Assembly: GCA_021774735.1 (NCBI GenBank)
Contig: JAJFIS010000009.1
Span: 50,141 to 114,140 of the forward strand
Reading direction: 5' to 3'
Source: Alphaproteobacteria bacterium
GTDB taxonomy: Bacteria > Pseudomonadota > Alphaproteobacteria > Sphingomonadales > Kordiimonadaceae
Length of the DNA: 64,000 nt
Below the pieces are notes generated by a model that saw only the letters and a list, made by a program, of their open reading frames with translations, was not told where the DNA came from and did no database searches. Every line of letters begins with the position of its first letter. Position 1 is the first letter of the stretch. The translations under genes and the position numbers were made by a program. This document shows positions 44,858 to 55,260 of this stretch, in pieces.

Positions 44858-46039
44858 TCAGTAAACCTCAAACAAACCAGCTGCGCCCATGCCGCCACCC
44901 ACACACATGGTGGTCACAACATATTTGGCCCCGCGACGCTTGCCTTCAATCAGTGCATGACCAATCATCCGCGCACCTGACATGCCATATGGATGGCCAA
45001 TGGAAATCGCACCGCCGTCAACATTCAACAGTTCATGGGGAATGCCGAGCCGCTCAGCGCAGTAAACAACCTGCACAGCAAAGGCTTCATTCAGTTCCCA
45101 CAGGCCAATGTCATCGATGGTAAGGCCGTGTTGCTTCAACAGCTTAGGCACAGCAAATACGGGACCAATGCCCATTTCATCGGGCTCACAACCAGCAACG
45201 GCCATGCCGCGGTAGGCACCGAGAGGCTGCAAGCCTTTTTTCGAAGCGACAGATGCTTCCATCAACACGGCAGCTGATGCCCCGTCAGACAGCTGCGATG
45301 CATTGCCAGCGGTTATAGTGCCGCCTTCAATGACCGTGCGCAGGCCAGACAAGCCCTCAAGCGTAGTTTCAGGCCGGTTGCCCTCGTCTTTTTCAAGCGT
45401 CACTTCATGGAAGGTCATTTCTTTGGTTTCTTTGTTCACGACCGCCATATTGGTGGTAATAGGAACAATTTCAGCGTCAAAACGGCCCGCTTGCTGTGCC
45501 GCTGCTGTGCGCGCTTGAGATTGCAGGGCATATTCATCCATCTGCTCACGTGAAATGCCGTAGCGATCCGCGACAATCTCTGCGGTTTGCAACATTGGCA
45601 TATAGATATTTTCATGCATGGCGACCAAGCTTTTATCGACCGCCTGCCAGCGGTTCATATGCTCGTTTTGCACCACAGAAATTTGGTCAAGACCCGCACC
45701 AACGGCAATATCCATACCGTCATACATGATCTGCTTTGCCGCTGTCGCGATAGACATAACACCGCTTGAACATTGGCGGTCGATGGTCATGCCCGAAACC
45801 GTGGTCGGCAAACCGCCGCGCAGGGCCGCCGTACGGCCAATATTACCGCCTGATGACCCCTGCGTCAGGGCACAGCCCATGATGCAGTCATCAACCTCAG
45901 CACCTTTAATGCCAGCGCGTTCCACCGCATGGCTGATGGCATGACCGCCGAGTGTTGGTGACAAAGTAGCATTCAGTGAGCCCCGATAAGCACGGCCAAT
46001 GGGGGTCCTAGCAGTTGATACAATTACAGCTTCGCGCAT
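44858..46039 (-). CDS. Acetyl-CoA C-acyltransferase (thiolase)
   Basis: Thiolase cleaves 3-ketoacyl-CoA with CoA, the last step of a beta-oxidation turn. The 393-residue protein carries nucleophile Cys90 ([10 protein letters not shown]), the general base motif [13 protein letters not shown] near residue 346, and Cys in [12 protein letters not shown] near 378. It is 11 bases after the SDR gene and before the MDR gene. The motif GHPYG rather than GHPLG is a mild variant; substrate preference is unknown. Confidence 0.95.
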   Translation of the reverse strand: MREAVIVSTARTPIGRAYRGSLNATLSPTLGGHAISHAVERAGIKGAEVDDCIMGCALTQGSSGGNIGRTAALRGGLPTTVSGMTIDRQCSSGVMSIATAAKQIMYDGMDIAVGAGLDQISVVQNEHMNRWQAVDKSLVAMHENIYMPMLQTAEIVADRYGISREQMDEYALQSQARTAAAQQAGRFDAEIVPITTNMAVVNKETKEMTFHEVTLEKDEGNRPETTLEGLSGLRTVIEGGTITAGNASQLSDGASAAVLMEASVASKKGLQPLGAYRGMAVAGCEPDEMGIGPVFAVPKLLKQHGLTIDDIGLWELNEAFAVQVVYCAERLGIPHELLNVDGGAISIGHPYGMSGARMIGHALIEGKRRGAKYVVTTMCVGGGMGAAGLFEVY

Positions 46040-46050
46040 GATGCGGCTCC

Positions 46051-46968
46051 TTACATTTTAATACCGAAATGGGATGCAGCATAACCAACGAACTTCATCG
46101 TCTGCTGTCCACCTTGCATATATTCTTGTTGATTGTCAGCGGCAGTGATAGCCGCCATATTCTCACGGACCTTTTCAGGGGTCTGATCCTCAGGTGCCAA
46201 ATAAACGCCCGGGGTTTCATAAATTTTTGTCGCAGCATAACCACCTGCGCCTGCACATAATATTGTCCGGTTCGGTGCATCGCGGTCACATAGCGTTAAC
46301 AAGCCCGCCGTTACGCTTTCCGGCGTCAACAAATCAGTGGCTTCCTGCGGCATTAAACCTTCGGTCATGCGGGTGGCAGCGGTTGGTGCCAACGCATTGA
46401 CCCGAATGTCATTTTTAGCCCCTTCAATGCAGAGCACATTCATCAGGCCAACAACACCCAGTTTGGCAGCGCCGTAATTAGCTTGACCGAAATTGCCATA
46501 TATGCCCGAGCTACTGCTGGTCATCACGATACGGCCATAATTTTGCTCCCGCATGATATCCCACACCGCTTTGCTGCAGGTGGCTGAGCCCGTTAGGTGA
46601 ACATTGGTGACAAAGTTAAATTCTTCCAGCGTCATTTTAGCAAATGATTTATCGCGCAACACACCAGCATTATTGATCAAGATGTCGATCCGGCCCCATT
46701 TATCCATGGTCTTAGCTACCATATCGGCGACCTCGTCGGCCTTGCAAACATTGGCACCGTTAGCAATGGCCTCGCCGCCTGCCGCTATAATTTCATCAAC
46801 AACAGCTTGCGCTGCACTGGCAGAACCACCAACGCCGTGTACGTCACCGCCCAAATCATTCACCACAACTTTGGCACCGCGTGCGGCAAGTGCAAGTGCA
46901 TGGCTGCGCCCTAAACCATTGCCCGCACCGGTGACAATTGCCACTTGATCGTCATATCTAATAGACAT
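46051..46968 (-). CDS. Short-chain dehydrogenase, multifunctional-enzyme (HSD17B4)-like
   Basis: A 305-residue SDR with [20 protein letters not shown] (cofactor loop, residues 14-33), then [29 protein letters not shown], the catalytic YGAAKLG with Ser upstream, and a [15 protein letters not shown]-terminal part. The NDLGG and [10 protein letters not shown] sequences resemble the 3-hydroxyacyl-CoA dehydrogenase part of peroxisomal multifunctional enzyme type 2. It likely oxidises the (3R)-hydroxyacyl-CoA formed by the MaoC hydratase encoded beside it, 26 bases away. Confidence 0.9.
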   Translation of the reverse strand: MSIRYDDQVAIVTGAGNGLGRSHALALAARGAKVVVNDLGGDVHGVGGSASAAQAVVDEIIAAGGEAIANGANVCKADEVADMVAKTMDKWGRIDILINNAGVLRDKSFAKMTLEEFNFVTNVHLTGSATCSKAVWDIMREQNYGRIVMTSSSSGIYGNFGQANYGAAKLGVVGLMNVLCIEGAKNDIRVNALAPTAATRMTEGLMPQEATDLLTPESVTAGLLTLCDRDAPNRTILCAGAGGYAATKIYETPGVYLAPEDQTPEKVRENMAAITAADNQQEYMQGGQQTMKFVGYAASHFGIKM

Positions 46969-46994
46969 TTCAGTAAATCCTTATAAATCAGCTA

Positions 46995-47459
46995 TTAACC
47001 CGTAAACATTAATGTAACCCATTCACATATTAATGCGGGTTTCTTCTCATCTTTTATCTCTATTGTCACCGTGATAGTCGACATAAATTGGCCAGGTTTT
47101 TTCTCAGCAAAATCCTTCAACACCACCCGGGCGCGGATCGAAGCACCCACCATAACCGGGGCCAAAAAGCGTAATTTATTACAGCCATAATTGACCCCCA
47201 TCTTCACGCCTTCAGGCATGATGGCATTTTCACCTGCTAAGTGAGAAAGTAATGACAGGGTCAAAAAACCATGAGCAATCGTACCGCCAAAGGGCGACTG
47301 TGCCGCTTTCACTGGGTCAATATGAATGAACTGGTGGTCAACCGTGGCATCGGCGAACTGATTTACTCGATCCTGGTCGATCAACATCCAGTCAGACAAG
47401 CCAACTTCTTTACCAATATGGTCAGCAACCTCTGCTGCTGGAACAACTAAAACAGCCAT
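46995..47459 (-). CDS. MaoC family enoyl-CoA hydratase
   Basis: A 154-residue hot-dog hydratase. The catalytic motif is DATVDHQFIHIDPVKAAQSPFGGTIAHGFLTLSLL (from about residue 36), in which Asp and His of the D-x4-H pair add water to enoyl-CoA to give the (3R)-hydroxyacyl-CoA. It lies between the ACAD10/11-like dehydrogenase and the SDR, matching the order of chemistry in a beta-oxidation round. Confidence 0.93.
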   Translation of the reverse strand: MAVLVVPAAEVADHIGKEVGLSDWMLIDQDRVNQFADATVDHQFIHIDPVKAAQSPFGGTIAHGFLTLSLLSHLAGENAIMPEGVKMGVNYGCNKLRFLAPVMVGASIRARVVLKDFAEKKPGQFMSTITVTIEIKDEKKPALICEWVTLMFTG

Positions 47460-47473
47460 TTAGGCCTCCTATA

Positions 47474-48724
47474 TTAAGCTTTGCGTGACGCACTATTGCT
47501 GCGATATTTCTTTAATTCTTCACGCGCAATAACCATCCGGTGAACCGCATCAGGGCCATCCGCAAAACGAAGCGTACGCTGGGCGTGATACATGGATGCA
47601 AAAGGGAAATCTTGGCTGATACCAGCGCCGCCGTGCATTTGCATGGCTTCGTCTATAACCTTTAGCGACATGCGCGGTGCCACAACTTTAATCTGGCTGA
47701 TATATGGCCCCGCTTTGATGGGACCAAGGGTATCCATCATATAGGCTGCTTTCAGGCACAAAAGGCGCGCCATTTCAATCTCGATGCGGCATTCAGCGAT
47801 AATGTCATAGTTGGCACCAAGTTTCACCAATGGCCGACCAAAGGCTTCCCGGCTAAGGGCGCGTTTGCACAGCAGGTCAAGGGAACGTTCTGCCACGCCA
47901 ATAGAGCGCATGCAGTGGTGAATACGACCAGGGCCAAGCCGCCCCTGTGCCACTTCAAAGCCCGTTCCGCGACCGTGAATAAGGTTATCTTTCGGTACTC
48001 GCACATTGGTAAAGCGCAGATGCATATGGCCGTGGGGCGCATCATCGGTGTTGAAAACCATCATCGGGCGGACAATTTCAACGCCTTCCATATCAGGTTC
48101 AACCAAAATCATGCTGTGCTTGCTGTGCCGACCCGCGTCATCACCCTCGGTTTTGCACATAACGATCCAAATTTTACAGCGTTTATCACCAGCGCCGGAA
48201 GCCCAGTATTTTTCACCGTTTAGTACCCAGTGATCACCGTCCAAAACCGCTGAAAGCGAAATATTGGTAGCGTCAGAGGAAGCCACATCGGGTTCGGTCA
48301 TCACATAGGCAGAGCGAATAAGGCCGTCGAGCAGTGGCTTTAACCATTTTTCCTTTTGGGCGGCAGAGCCATAACGCTCCAGCACTTCCATATTACCGGT
48401 GTCGGGCGCTGCGCAGTTAAATGTTTCAGACGCAATATGCGAACGACCCATTTCCTCTGCGAGGTAAGCATATTCAACATTGCTAAGGCCATAGCCCCCT
48501 TGGCTATTGGGCAAGAAGAAGTTCCACAGCCCCGCAGATTTCGCCTCGCCTTTAAGGCCTTCCATTATTTCCGTCATGCGCGGGGTAAAGCTCCAACGGT
48601 CCTCACCGGTACCAATTTCAGCAAGAAACTCATCCTCCAGCGGAATAACTTTCTCATCAATGAAAGTTTTTATGCGACCATGCAGCTCCAAGCCTTTGCC
48701 GTCTAACCCTAATTCCATACTCAT
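47474..48724 (-). CDS. ACAD10/11-like acyl-CoA dehydrogenase
   Basis: A 416-residue acyl-CoA dehydrogenase. Features: FAD/substrate region [37 protein letters not shown], and the C-terminal [34 protein letters not shown]. These last features are those of ACAD10/11-type enzymes, which act on 4-hydroxyacyl-CoA chemistry after phosphorylation. The matching APH kinase is separately encoded at 56334-57398. ATG 48724 is selected because GGAGA lies before it and an upstream start would overlap the synthetase gene. Confidence 0.92.
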   Translation of the reverse strand: MSMELGLDGKGLELHGRIKTFIDEKVIPLEDEFLAEIGTGEDRWSFTPRMTEIMEGLKGEAKSAGLWNFFLPNSQGGYGLSNVEYAYLAEEMGRSHIASETFNCAAPDTGNMEVLERYGSAAQKEKWLKPLLDGLIRSAYVMTEPDVASSDATNISLSAVLDGDHWVLNGEKYWASGAGDKRCKIWIVMCKTEGDDAGRHSKHSMILVEPDMEGVEIVRPMMVFNTDDAPHGHMHLRFTNVRVPKDNLIHGRGTGFEVAQGRLGPGRIHHCMRSIGVAERSLDLLCKRALSREAFGRPLVKLGANYDIIAECRIEIEMARLLCLKAAYMMDTLGPIKAGPYISQIKVVAPRMSLKVIDEAMQMHGGAGISQDFPFASMYHAQRTLRFADGPDAVHRMVIAREELKKYRSNSASRKA

Positions 48725-48753
48725 TGTTTGTCTCCGTCTTAAATTATTGCTGC

Positions 48754-50472
48754 TTAGCCTTGCCAAACTGCACGGTATTTTTCTTTCAATCCTTTTCGGT
48801 CCAACTTACCCGAAGCTATTCGCGGTAACTTGTCCGAAACGGTCCAAATTTTTGTCGGTATTTTAAAGCCTGCCACTTTACCTTTTAGGAAAGCTTTGAT
48901 TTCATCTTCACCAGTACCATCCGATAGCGCAACACAGCCGACGATTTCACCAAGCCGTTCATCAGGCAGACCAAAAACAACAGCTTCTTGAACATCGGGG
49001 TGCGACAGAAGAATATCTTCCACCTCGAGGGTAGAGATATTTTCGCCACCACGAATAATGATATCCTTCAGGCGATCAACGATAAAAAGAAAGTCCTCAT
49101 CGTCCAAATAGCCAATATCACCGGTCATGAACCAACTATCTCTAAAGGCAGCTTCTGTAGCTGCAACATTGTTCCAGTAGCCCCGAATATTTGCGGCACT
49201 TTTGATCCAAATTTCTCCCCGTTCCCCAACCGGCATTTCAGCGCCCGTTTCAGGGTCCATAATTTTAATTTTTGCTGCCGGCCATGTGGCTCTGCCCGCT
49301 GACCCTGGCCTAGCGTAATATTCATCTGCATGGTTCAATGTACCCAGCGCATTGGTCTCGGTTAGGCCATAGCCGATACCCGGGATAACACTAGGGAATG
49401 CTTCTCTTAAAATGCGTAAATGGTCTGCTGGGCGCGCTGCACCCCCTGCACCTAAATCTTCAAGGCTGGTAAGGTCGTAATTTACGCGATCAGGATTTGT
49501 TGTCAGCTCATATGACATGGTCGGCACACCGACAAAACTGGTTACCTTTTCCCGCTCAATTAAGCGAAAGGCTTCCTGAATATCCCACTTATACATTAAA
49601 ATAATTCTGCGTCCGCCAATTACTGATAGAAGGAAAGAATTGTTGCACCCCGTAACGTGGAAAAATGGAATGGTCACTAGCGCCACCGCTTGCGTTTCCC
49701 GTTCCATAGGTATTCGGCCAATCATTTTTTGCGCTTCATTAGTGGCAGCCCATGCCATTAACACCGTTATCAAGCCGCGCTGGGTGCTAACAGCACCCTT
49801 AGGAAAACCAGTTGAGCCTGACGTATATGTTATAGCGTGATCATCTTCAGGCAACACTTCAATATCTGGCCAACCTATAATGCCTGCGCCTTCTGCTACC
49901 ATTTCATCCCATGCGTAACAGCGCTCACCACCCGCATCACCGCGCGCCACAATCAGATCAACATCACGGTCACTGTAAAAGCCTTTAACGCGGTCTTTCA
50001 GCTGACCATCGACCACCGCCAACTTACAGCCACAATCATCAAAGGCCCAAGCGAGCTCGTCTGGGGTCCACCAACTATTCATGGTGACCAAAACAGCACC
50101 ACAGCCAGACGCTGCCATATAAGCTATTATCCACTCGGGATAATTGCGCATGGCAATCGCTATCCGATCACCTTTTTTGATGTTAAATCTATCAACGAAA
50201 ACATGAGAAAGCTGGTGCGCACGCTTCAATGTTTCATTAAAGGTTAAGCGCTCATCGCCGAAACATATAAAGTCCATCTCACCGTGCTCTGAACAATAAG
50301 CAAACACATCTCGTACTGCTGATGGAGCTGCCGTAAAGACTGTTTGCGAAATGCCACTAATGCTCATTTCATCCACTGCAAACGGGCTATCCTCCGCACC
50401 GACAAGTAATTTTACAGCATCCCGAATTTTCGTGCCCTCGGGCAACAGTGGTAACACAGCAGCATCAGACAT
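48754..50472 (-). CDS. Acyl-CoA synthetase (AMP-binding family)
   Basis: A 572-residue AMP-forming ligase that activates a carboxylate to its CoA thioester. P-loop-like [13 protein letters not shown] near residue 216, the [15 protein letters not shown] adenylate motif, the [16 protein letters not shown] hinge (A8) and the C-terminal lysine in [11 protein letters not shown]. Start ATG 50472 follows an AGGGA site; an upstream in-frame ATG at 50490 is less well placed. It lies between the acyl-CoA dehydrogenase genes and likely supplies the substrate for all three. Confidence 0.93.
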   Translation of the reverse strand: MSDAAVLPLLPEGTKIRDAVKLLVGAEDSPFAVDEMSISGISQTVFTAAPSAVRDVFAYCSEHGEMDFICFGDERLTFNETLKRAHQLSHVFVDRFNIKKGDRIAIAMRNYPEWIIAYMAASGCGAVLVTMNSWWTPDELAWAFDDCGCKLAVVDGQLKDRVKGFYSDRDVDLIVARGDAGGERCYAWDEMVAEGAGIIGWPDIEVLPEDDHAITYTSGSTGFPKGAVSTQRGLITVLMAWAATNEAQKMIGRIPMERETQAVALVTIPFFHVTGCNNSFLLSVIGGRRIILMYKWDIQEAFRLIEREKVTSFVGVPTMSYELTTNPDRVNYDLTSLEDLGAGGAARPADHLRILREAFPSVIPGIGYGLTETNALGTLNHADEYYARPGSAGRATWPAAKIKIMDPETGAEMPVGERGEIWIKSAANIRGYWNNVAATEAAFRDSWFMTGDIGYLDDEDFLFIVDRLKDIIIRGGENISTLEVEDILLSHPDVQEAVVFGLPDERLGEIVGCVALSDGTGEDEIKAFLKGKVAGFKIPTKIWTVSDKLPRIASGKLDRKGLKEKYRAVWQG

Positions 50473-50507
50473 AATATTCCCTCTATTCATTCACAGCTTT
50501 AAAAAAA

Positions 50508-51647
50508 TTAGAACCCTCTTAAATCAGCATAACGGCCCGCATGGAAATTATAATCGCCGTACAAGGCTTGGGCTATACGCGCCCGTTTCATATAAAAACC
50601 GACATTACATTCATCTGTCATACCAATCCCGCCGAACATTTGCACGGCTTCATTGGTGGCCAGCTCTGCCACTTGGCATGCTTTTGCCTTGGCAACACTT
50701 GCAAGTGTTGCCAGAGCAGGGCTATCCGCATCCGCTGCCTGCAATGCTTTAATAATGGAAGAATGAGCCAGCTCAATATCGCTGAACAGATGTGCAGCTC
50801 GGTGCTGCAATGCTTGGAATGTACCGATTGCTACACCAAATTGCTTACGGTCCTTCAAATATTCCATAGTATCAGCAAAGCAGGCCCGTGATATACCAAG
50901 CAGTTCAGCTGCTATAACCACACGGGCTTTATCCAATGTCTTATCCAGTGGAGTGAAAGCATCATCCACCGACCCGATAATGGCGTCAGACGTTACTGCC
51001 ACGCCTTCCATTGTCAAACGGCCCCAATTGCGGCTATCCGCCATGATACTTTGATCGACGATCAATCCTTGGGTACCACGGTCAAGTAAAAACACAGTTA
51101 AACCAGATTTGTCCCCTGCACTGCCCGACGTGCGAGCAACAACCAAATATTGCGTGGCTACATGGGCGTCTGGCACAAAAGACTTAAGCCCATAAAGTTT
51201 ATAGCCACCATCCGTTTTCTCGGCCCGTGCACTTATGCCTTCAGGATCATGGTGACCGCCCTCATCGACCGCCAAAGTGACAATATTGGACCCTTCAACG
51301 ATGGGACCAAGCAGTGCCTCTTTTTGTGTGTCTGATGCCATACTATTGATCAAATCAGCTGCTACAACACTGCTAGCGAACCAAGGTGAGGCGCTTAAGT
51401 TTTTACCCATCTCTTCGGCAACAACACCCGCACCAACCATACCAAAACCAACGCCGCCATAAGCTTCGTCTACTACCATAGCGGTGAAACCCATTTCTGC
51501 CGTTTCCGCCCAGACATCTGCGTCATAGCCAGTTTCACTGCGGCTATCACGCAGCGCCCGTAAATGCTCAACTGTTGCTTTTTCAGCTAAAAAGCCTGCA
51601 GCAGAATCTTTTAAAAGCTGTTGTTCTTCATTTAAAACAAGTGCCAT
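50508..51647 (-). CDS. Acyl-CoA dehydrogenase, possible heterotetramer subunit
   Basis: A 379-residue acyl-CoA dehydrogenase family protein: YGGVGFGMVGAGVVAEEMG near residue 58, the lid and FAD-contact regions in the middle, and MFGGIGMTDECNVGFYMKRAR near the end, which resembles the second subunit of FadE-type heteromeric enzymes. It lacks the TSEVQ or NEIQ C-terminal tail seen in its neighbour. It lies 22 bases after the other dehydrogenase gene, and an alpha2-beta2 enzyme is inferred from this pairing. Confidence 0.85.
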   Translation of the reverse strand: MALVLNEEQQLLKDSAAGFLAEKATVEHLRALRDSRSETGYDADVWAETAEMGFTAMVVDEAYGGVGFGMVGAGVVAEEMGKNLSASPWFASSVVAADLINSMASDTQKEALLGPIVEGSNIVTLAVDEGGHHDPEGISARAEKTDGGYKLYGLKSFVPDAHVATQYLVVARTSGSAGDKSGLTVFLLDRGTQGLIVDQSIMADSRNWGRLTMEGVAVTSDAIIGSVDDAFTPLDKTLDKARVVIAAELLGISRACFADTMEYLKDRKQFGVAIGTFQALQHRAAHLFSDIELAHSSIIKALQAADADSPALATLASVAKAKACQVAELATNEAVQMFGGIGMTDECNVGFYMKRARIAQALYGDYNFHAGRYADLRGF

Positions 51648-51669
51648 AATTTATATCCTTTTCAAAGGC

Positions 51670-52848
51670 TTAGCTACTAGGCAAACCCAGAATGCGTTTA
51701 GAAATAATATTGAGCTGCACCTCTGATGTGCCGCCTTCAATGGAGTTTGCCTTGGTGCGCAACCATGTGCGTGCAACCTTGCCTTCACCGGAATATTGAC
51801 CTTCCCATTCCAGTGCATCGCTGCCGCCAACCTTAAGCATCAACTCAGACCGATCTTTGTTCAACTCTGTACCGTAATATTTCAGCGTTGATGAGGCAGC
51901 GCCAACGCCGCCACCTGCTTTGGCTTCATCACGGACCCGTTCCACGGTTGCAACAAAAGACGCATAATCAATCTCGTGAGCAGCAATTTGGCCGCGCAAT
52001 ATTGGGTCCCTCAAGCGGCCCTCGCTCGTCGGTGATAATTCCATAGCAATTTCGCCAACTGACTTGGCTGCACCTGAACCCATTTCAGAAATCATTTCCC
52101 GCTCATGGGTCAGTAAATATTTAGCATAGGTCCAGCCTTGGCCAGCCTCGCCGACCAATTGGCCTTTCGGCACTTTCACATCATCCATGAAGGTTTCGCA
52201 GAAAGGTGAATTACCTGAAATCAGTTTAATCGGCTTGGTCGAAACGCCCTCGCTTGCCATATCAAACAGCAAGAAACTGATGCCCAAATGCTTTGCTGCA
52301 TCAAAATCGGTCCGCACGAGACAGAAAATCCAGTCGGCTTTATCAGCGTATGATGTCCATACCTTTTGGCCGTTAACCAAATAATGGTCGCCCTTGTCTT
52401 CGGCTTTAGTTTGCAAGCTCGCAAGGTCAGATCCTGCACCCGGTTCTGAATAGCCCTGGCACCAACGAATTTTTCCCTGAACGATGTCAGGTAAATATTG
52501 TTGCTTCATCTCTTCAGAAGCATATTTAAGTAACATGGGGCCAAGCATAGAAATACCAAAGCTATTCAGCGGGTTACGCGCTTTAATTTTGCGCATTTCC
52601 TCTTTTAATATTTTAGCCTCTGTTTTGTTTAGGCCGCCACCACCATATGCAGTGGGCCATGTGGGGGTAGTCCAACCACGGGATGCCATGCGCTCCAACC
52701 ATAATTTCTGGTCATCGCTTTTAAAGACAAACCCACGCCCACCCCAACAAGCATCATCTTCACCAAGTATAGGACTTCGCATCGACTGAGGGCAATTTCC
52801 CTCAAGCCACGCCCTTGTTTCCTGTCTAAACGTTTCATGGTCACTCAT
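51670..52848 (-). CDS. Acyl-CoA dehydrogenase, partner of the downstream subunit
   Basis: A 392-residue acyl-CoA dehydrogenase: AYGGGGLNKTEAKILKEEM, CQGYSEPGAGSDLASLQTKA, VNGQKVWTSYADKADWIFCLVRTD, and a C-terminal SIEGGTSEVQLNIISKRILGLP. These match a FadE-type large subunit. It is the first gene of the long - strand operon (52848 to about 43832), separated from the divergent TetR gene by a 337-base promoter region. Together with the next gene it probably introduces the alpha-beta double bond in branched or bulky acyl-CoA. Confidence 0.9.
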   Translation of the reverse strand: MSDHETFRQETRAWLEGNCPQSMRSPILGEDDACWGGRGFVFKSDDQKLWLERMASRGWTTPTWPTAYGGGGLNKTEAKILKEEMRKIKARNPLNSFGISMLGPMLLKYASEEMKQQYLPDIVQGKIRWCQGYSEPGAGSDLASLQTKAEDKGDHYLVNGQKVWTSYADKADWIFCLVRTDFDAAKHLGISFLLFDMASEGVSTKPIKLISGNSPFCETFMDDVKVPKGQLVGEAGQGWTYAKYLLTHEREMISEMGSGAAKSVGEIAMELSPTSEGRLRDPILRGQIAAHEIDYASFVATVERVRDEAKAGGGVGAASSTLKYYGTELNKDRSELMLKVGGSDALEWEGQYSGEGKVARTWLRTKANSIEGGTSEVQLNIISKRILGLPSS

Positions 52849-53062
52849 GGGGTTATACTCCTATTTAGCTCAATCTTAATCAAATATACTACGCTAGGCA
52901 CCTCAAATTCAGTGGGGTTTTAGCCTGTGCAAAGTGAGTTTTTGAACCTAGAGTATGTTTTTGGACCGCGCAAGGTATTTTAGGTAGCATACGCCATAAA
53001 TATAGGCTTAGCCTTCCATTGCTGATGAATTATTTTCCATCATATGGCAAAAAGCGATATTC

Positions 53063-53078
53063 GCCTTTACATAAAGGC
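53063..53078. promoter_or_regulatory. Palindrome GCCTTTA-CA-TAAAGGC, candidate TetR operator
   Basis: A perfect 7-base inverted repeat around a two-base centre lies 108 bases upstream of the tandem TetR gene. Length and symmetry suit a TetR-type dimer. A second palindrome follows 20 bases downstream. Confidence 0.45.
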
Positions 53079-53098
53079 AGAAATACTTAATCATGAAG

Positions 53099-53110
53099 TC
53101 AATTAATTGA
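53099..53110. promoter_or_regulatory. Palindrome TCAATTAATTGA upstream of TetR gene
   Basis: A perfect 12-base AT-rich palindrome, 75 bases before the TetR start codon. It may be a second operator half of the same system or part of the promoter; chance is possible because of its AT content. Confidence 0.3.
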
Positions 53111-53185
53111 ATCTATAGTATGTGCCGTTCTACCGCACCATTGTTCGATACTAGATGAACCCATATGTTGGCCTGAGAAATTGAT

Positions 53186-54460
53186 ATGATGGACATAAGC
53201 CAATCCCCTTTTGACCGCAAAGCCCAACGCGGCCATAAAAGACAAGCTATTTTGTCTACGGCATCTTGGCTGTTTAACACCAAGGGCCCTCATGCCACGA
53301 CGCTTAGTGATATTACGGAACAACTAAATCTTACCAAAACCAGCCTTTATTATTATGTTCGCACCAAAGAAGAGCTGATCTATCTTTGCTATCTTGTTAC
53401 CTGTGAGTGGCTTGCTGATCTAATAGACCTTGAGCGTCCTAAGGCTGAAAATTTCTTCCCTGATTTATTTGCTGATTATATTACGTCTTTCCATGCGGCG
53501 AGAAAACAAGAGGTGCCCCACCGTGCGGTCCTGACCGAAATTGCTGCCCTTGAAAGCGAGCACCGTGCTGATATCAGTGCCCGTTACACGGCCCTTTTCG
53601 ATGCCATTCATACCCATATTGAAAGCTTGGTTATGGCAGGTAAAATACGGCCTTTAAATACCACCGCCACCACCCATGCTTATTTCTCAACTCTGCAATG
53701 GTCTGTGGCATGGCTGGGGCACTTAAGCGATATAGAGCTTAAACGTGCGCCCGAGCATATTCACGATATTATGTTAAATGGACTAGCGACAAACCATCAC
53801 AGTCTACCCGACTTTGTCCGTACCCGTCCTGTGGCTAATGTTACCAGCGATGATGAGCCTGAAGATATCACCCGCACCAAAATTATCGCCTTTATCCGCA
53901 CGGGGTCATCCTTTTTTAACCGAAAAGGATATCCTGCCACATCGCTTGATGAAATTGCCGATGCCATTGATGTAACCAAAGGGGCCTTTTATTATTACAT
54001 CAAAAACAAAGAAGACCTGCTGGTGAAATGCTTCGAGCGAACATTGAAATTGATGAAGCGTTCCGTGGAAAAAGCCAACGAAAATGGCCAAAATGGCTTA
54101 GAAAAGCTCTATTTTGCCGCAGCGCGTTTATTTGTATACCAAAACTCTGACTGCGGACCGCTTGTGCGCTCTGGTCTGCTAATTACATTGCCGATGGAAA
54201 AACGCCGCCCTCTGCTTGATCAGTTCCAAGCGGTTAGCGATCAATTTGGTGCCTTTATAAATGAAGGGATTACTGATGGCTCGGTCCGCGCCGTTAACCC
54301 TTTCATTGCCCAAGAGTTACTCATTGGTACTGTCATGGGCAGCGATGCCTTCGCCGATTGGGGTAATGTAGATGACCCAGTGAGCGCCGCTAAACAATAT
54401 TTAGACTTTATTCTACGTGGTTTTTCTGTCCCCCCAAGCAAAACAAGGAAAAAACAATGA
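53186..54460 (+). CDS. Tandem TetR-type regulator with two DNA-binding modules
   Basis: A 424-residue protein with two complete TetR modules in one chain. The first helix-turn-helix is at residues 17-63 (TLSDITEQLNLTKTSLYYYVRTKEE) and the second at about 232-278 (SLDEIADAIDVTKGAFYYYIKNKEDL), each followed by a helical ligand domain. Standard TetR proteins are near 200 residues, so this is a fused duplication. It is divergent from the acyl-CoA operon and is translationally coupled (ATGA) with the aldolase gene; acyl-CoA as a ligand is plausible. Confidence 0.9.
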   Translation: MMDISQSPFDRKAQRGHKRQAILSTASWLFNTKGPHATTLSDITEQLNLTKTSLYYYVRTKEELIYLCYLVTCEWLADLIDLERPKAENFFPDLFADYITSFHAARKQEVPHRAVLTEIAALESEHRADISARYTALFDAIHTHIESLVMAGKIRPLNTTATTHAYFSTLQWSVAWLGHLSDIELKRAPEHIHDIMLNGLATNHHSLPDFVRTRPVANVTSDDEPEDITRTKIIAFIRTGSSFFNRKGYPATSLDEIADAIDVTKGAFYYYIKNKEDLLVKCFERTLKLMKRSVEKANENGQNGLEKLYFAAARLFVYQNSDCGPLVRSGLLITLPMEKRRPLLDQFQAVSDQFGAFINEGITDGSVRAVNPFIAQELLIGTVMGSDAFADWGNVDDPVSAAKQYLDFILRGFSVPPSKTRKKQ

Positions 54461-55251
54461 CTGATACACCTAATACCACCAATGGCATTTTGGATATTCC
54501 CTCTGTAAAAGATAATGTAAGCGCAGAAGAATGGCGCATCCGGTGTGAACTCGCAGCTGCCTATCGCCTAACAGCACACTTTGGTTGGGATGACCTTATC
54601 TACACCCACATTTCCGCGCGTGTGCCCGGGCCAGAGCATCATTTTCTGATGAACCCCATGGGGCTTATGTTCGATGAAATTACCGCATCTAGCCTCGTTA
54701 AAATTGACCTGAACGGCGACAAAGTGATGGACAATCCATTCGGCGTTAATAAAGCAGGCTTTACCATTCATAGTGCCGTTCATGACGCCCGTGATGATGC
54801 CCTATGCGCCCTGCATCTACATACGGACGCTGGCATTGCCATCTCTAATTTAGCCGAAGGCCTTTTGCCACTGAGCCAATCATCGCTGATCCCTTATGTG
54901 ATGCACGCCTATCATGCCTATGAAGGCTTTGCGACCCGCCCAGACGAAAAAGAAAGACTGGTGAATAGCTTAGGCGACAAAAAAGTTCTTATCCTGCGCA
55001 ATCATGGCACCATGACCTTGGGATCAACCGTTGGTCAAGCATTTGAATTGGCTTATTTTCTAGAAAAAGCCTGTCGTATTCAACTGCTTACAAAGTCCAG
55101 CGGTATGGAAATTCAAAATATGTCTGACGAAGCCTTTCAAACTGCCTTGCGTGACATGTATGCAGTTTTGGATGGAGACACATCTGCAAACTTATGTTGG
55201 GCAGCATTGATGCGCAAAGCCGACCGTTTAGACTCTTCGTATAGAAATTAA
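54457..55251 (+). CDS. Class II aldolase/adducin family protein
   Basis: A 264-residue protein of the aldolase II/adducin fold. Metal-binding histidines are visible: HLHTDAG near residue 120 and the later ILRNHGTMTLGSTVGQAFELAYFLEKAC near 174-201. Members include fuculose-phosphate aldolases, methylthioribulose dehydratases and adducin-like proteins of unknown activity. Here it is coupled to the TetR gene and followed by a thioesterase, so a role in acyl-compound breakdown is inferred. Confidence 0.88.
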   Translation: MTDTPNTTNGILDIPSVKDNVSAEEWRIRCELAAAYRLTAHFGWDDLIYTHISARVPGPEHHFLMNPMGLMFDEITASSLVKIDLNGDKVMDNPFGVNKAGFTIHSAVHDARDDALCALHLHTDAGIAISNLAEGLLPLSQSSLIPYVMHAYHAYEGFATRPDEKERLVNSLGDKKVLILRNHGTMTLGSTVGQAFELAYFLEKACRIQLLTKSSGMEIQNMSDEAFQTALRDMYAVLDGDTSANLCWAALMRKADRLDSSYRN

Positions 55252-55260
55252 GGAATAGAA

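Larger units (their letters stand above)
52849..53185. other. 337-base divergent promoter region
   Basis: This gap separates the acyl-CoA dehydrogenase operon from the tandem TetR gene. No coding sequence is credible. It carries two perfect palindromes, listed separately, on the TetR side and AT-rich stretches suited to promoters on both sides. I could not fix -10 or -35 boxes with confidence. Confidence 0.6.

Noticed and set aside
46604..46948. A 114-codon + strand frame antisense to the SDR gene
   Set aside because: Low-complexity Ala/Ser/Pro-rich composition typical of an antisense shadow of an SDR.
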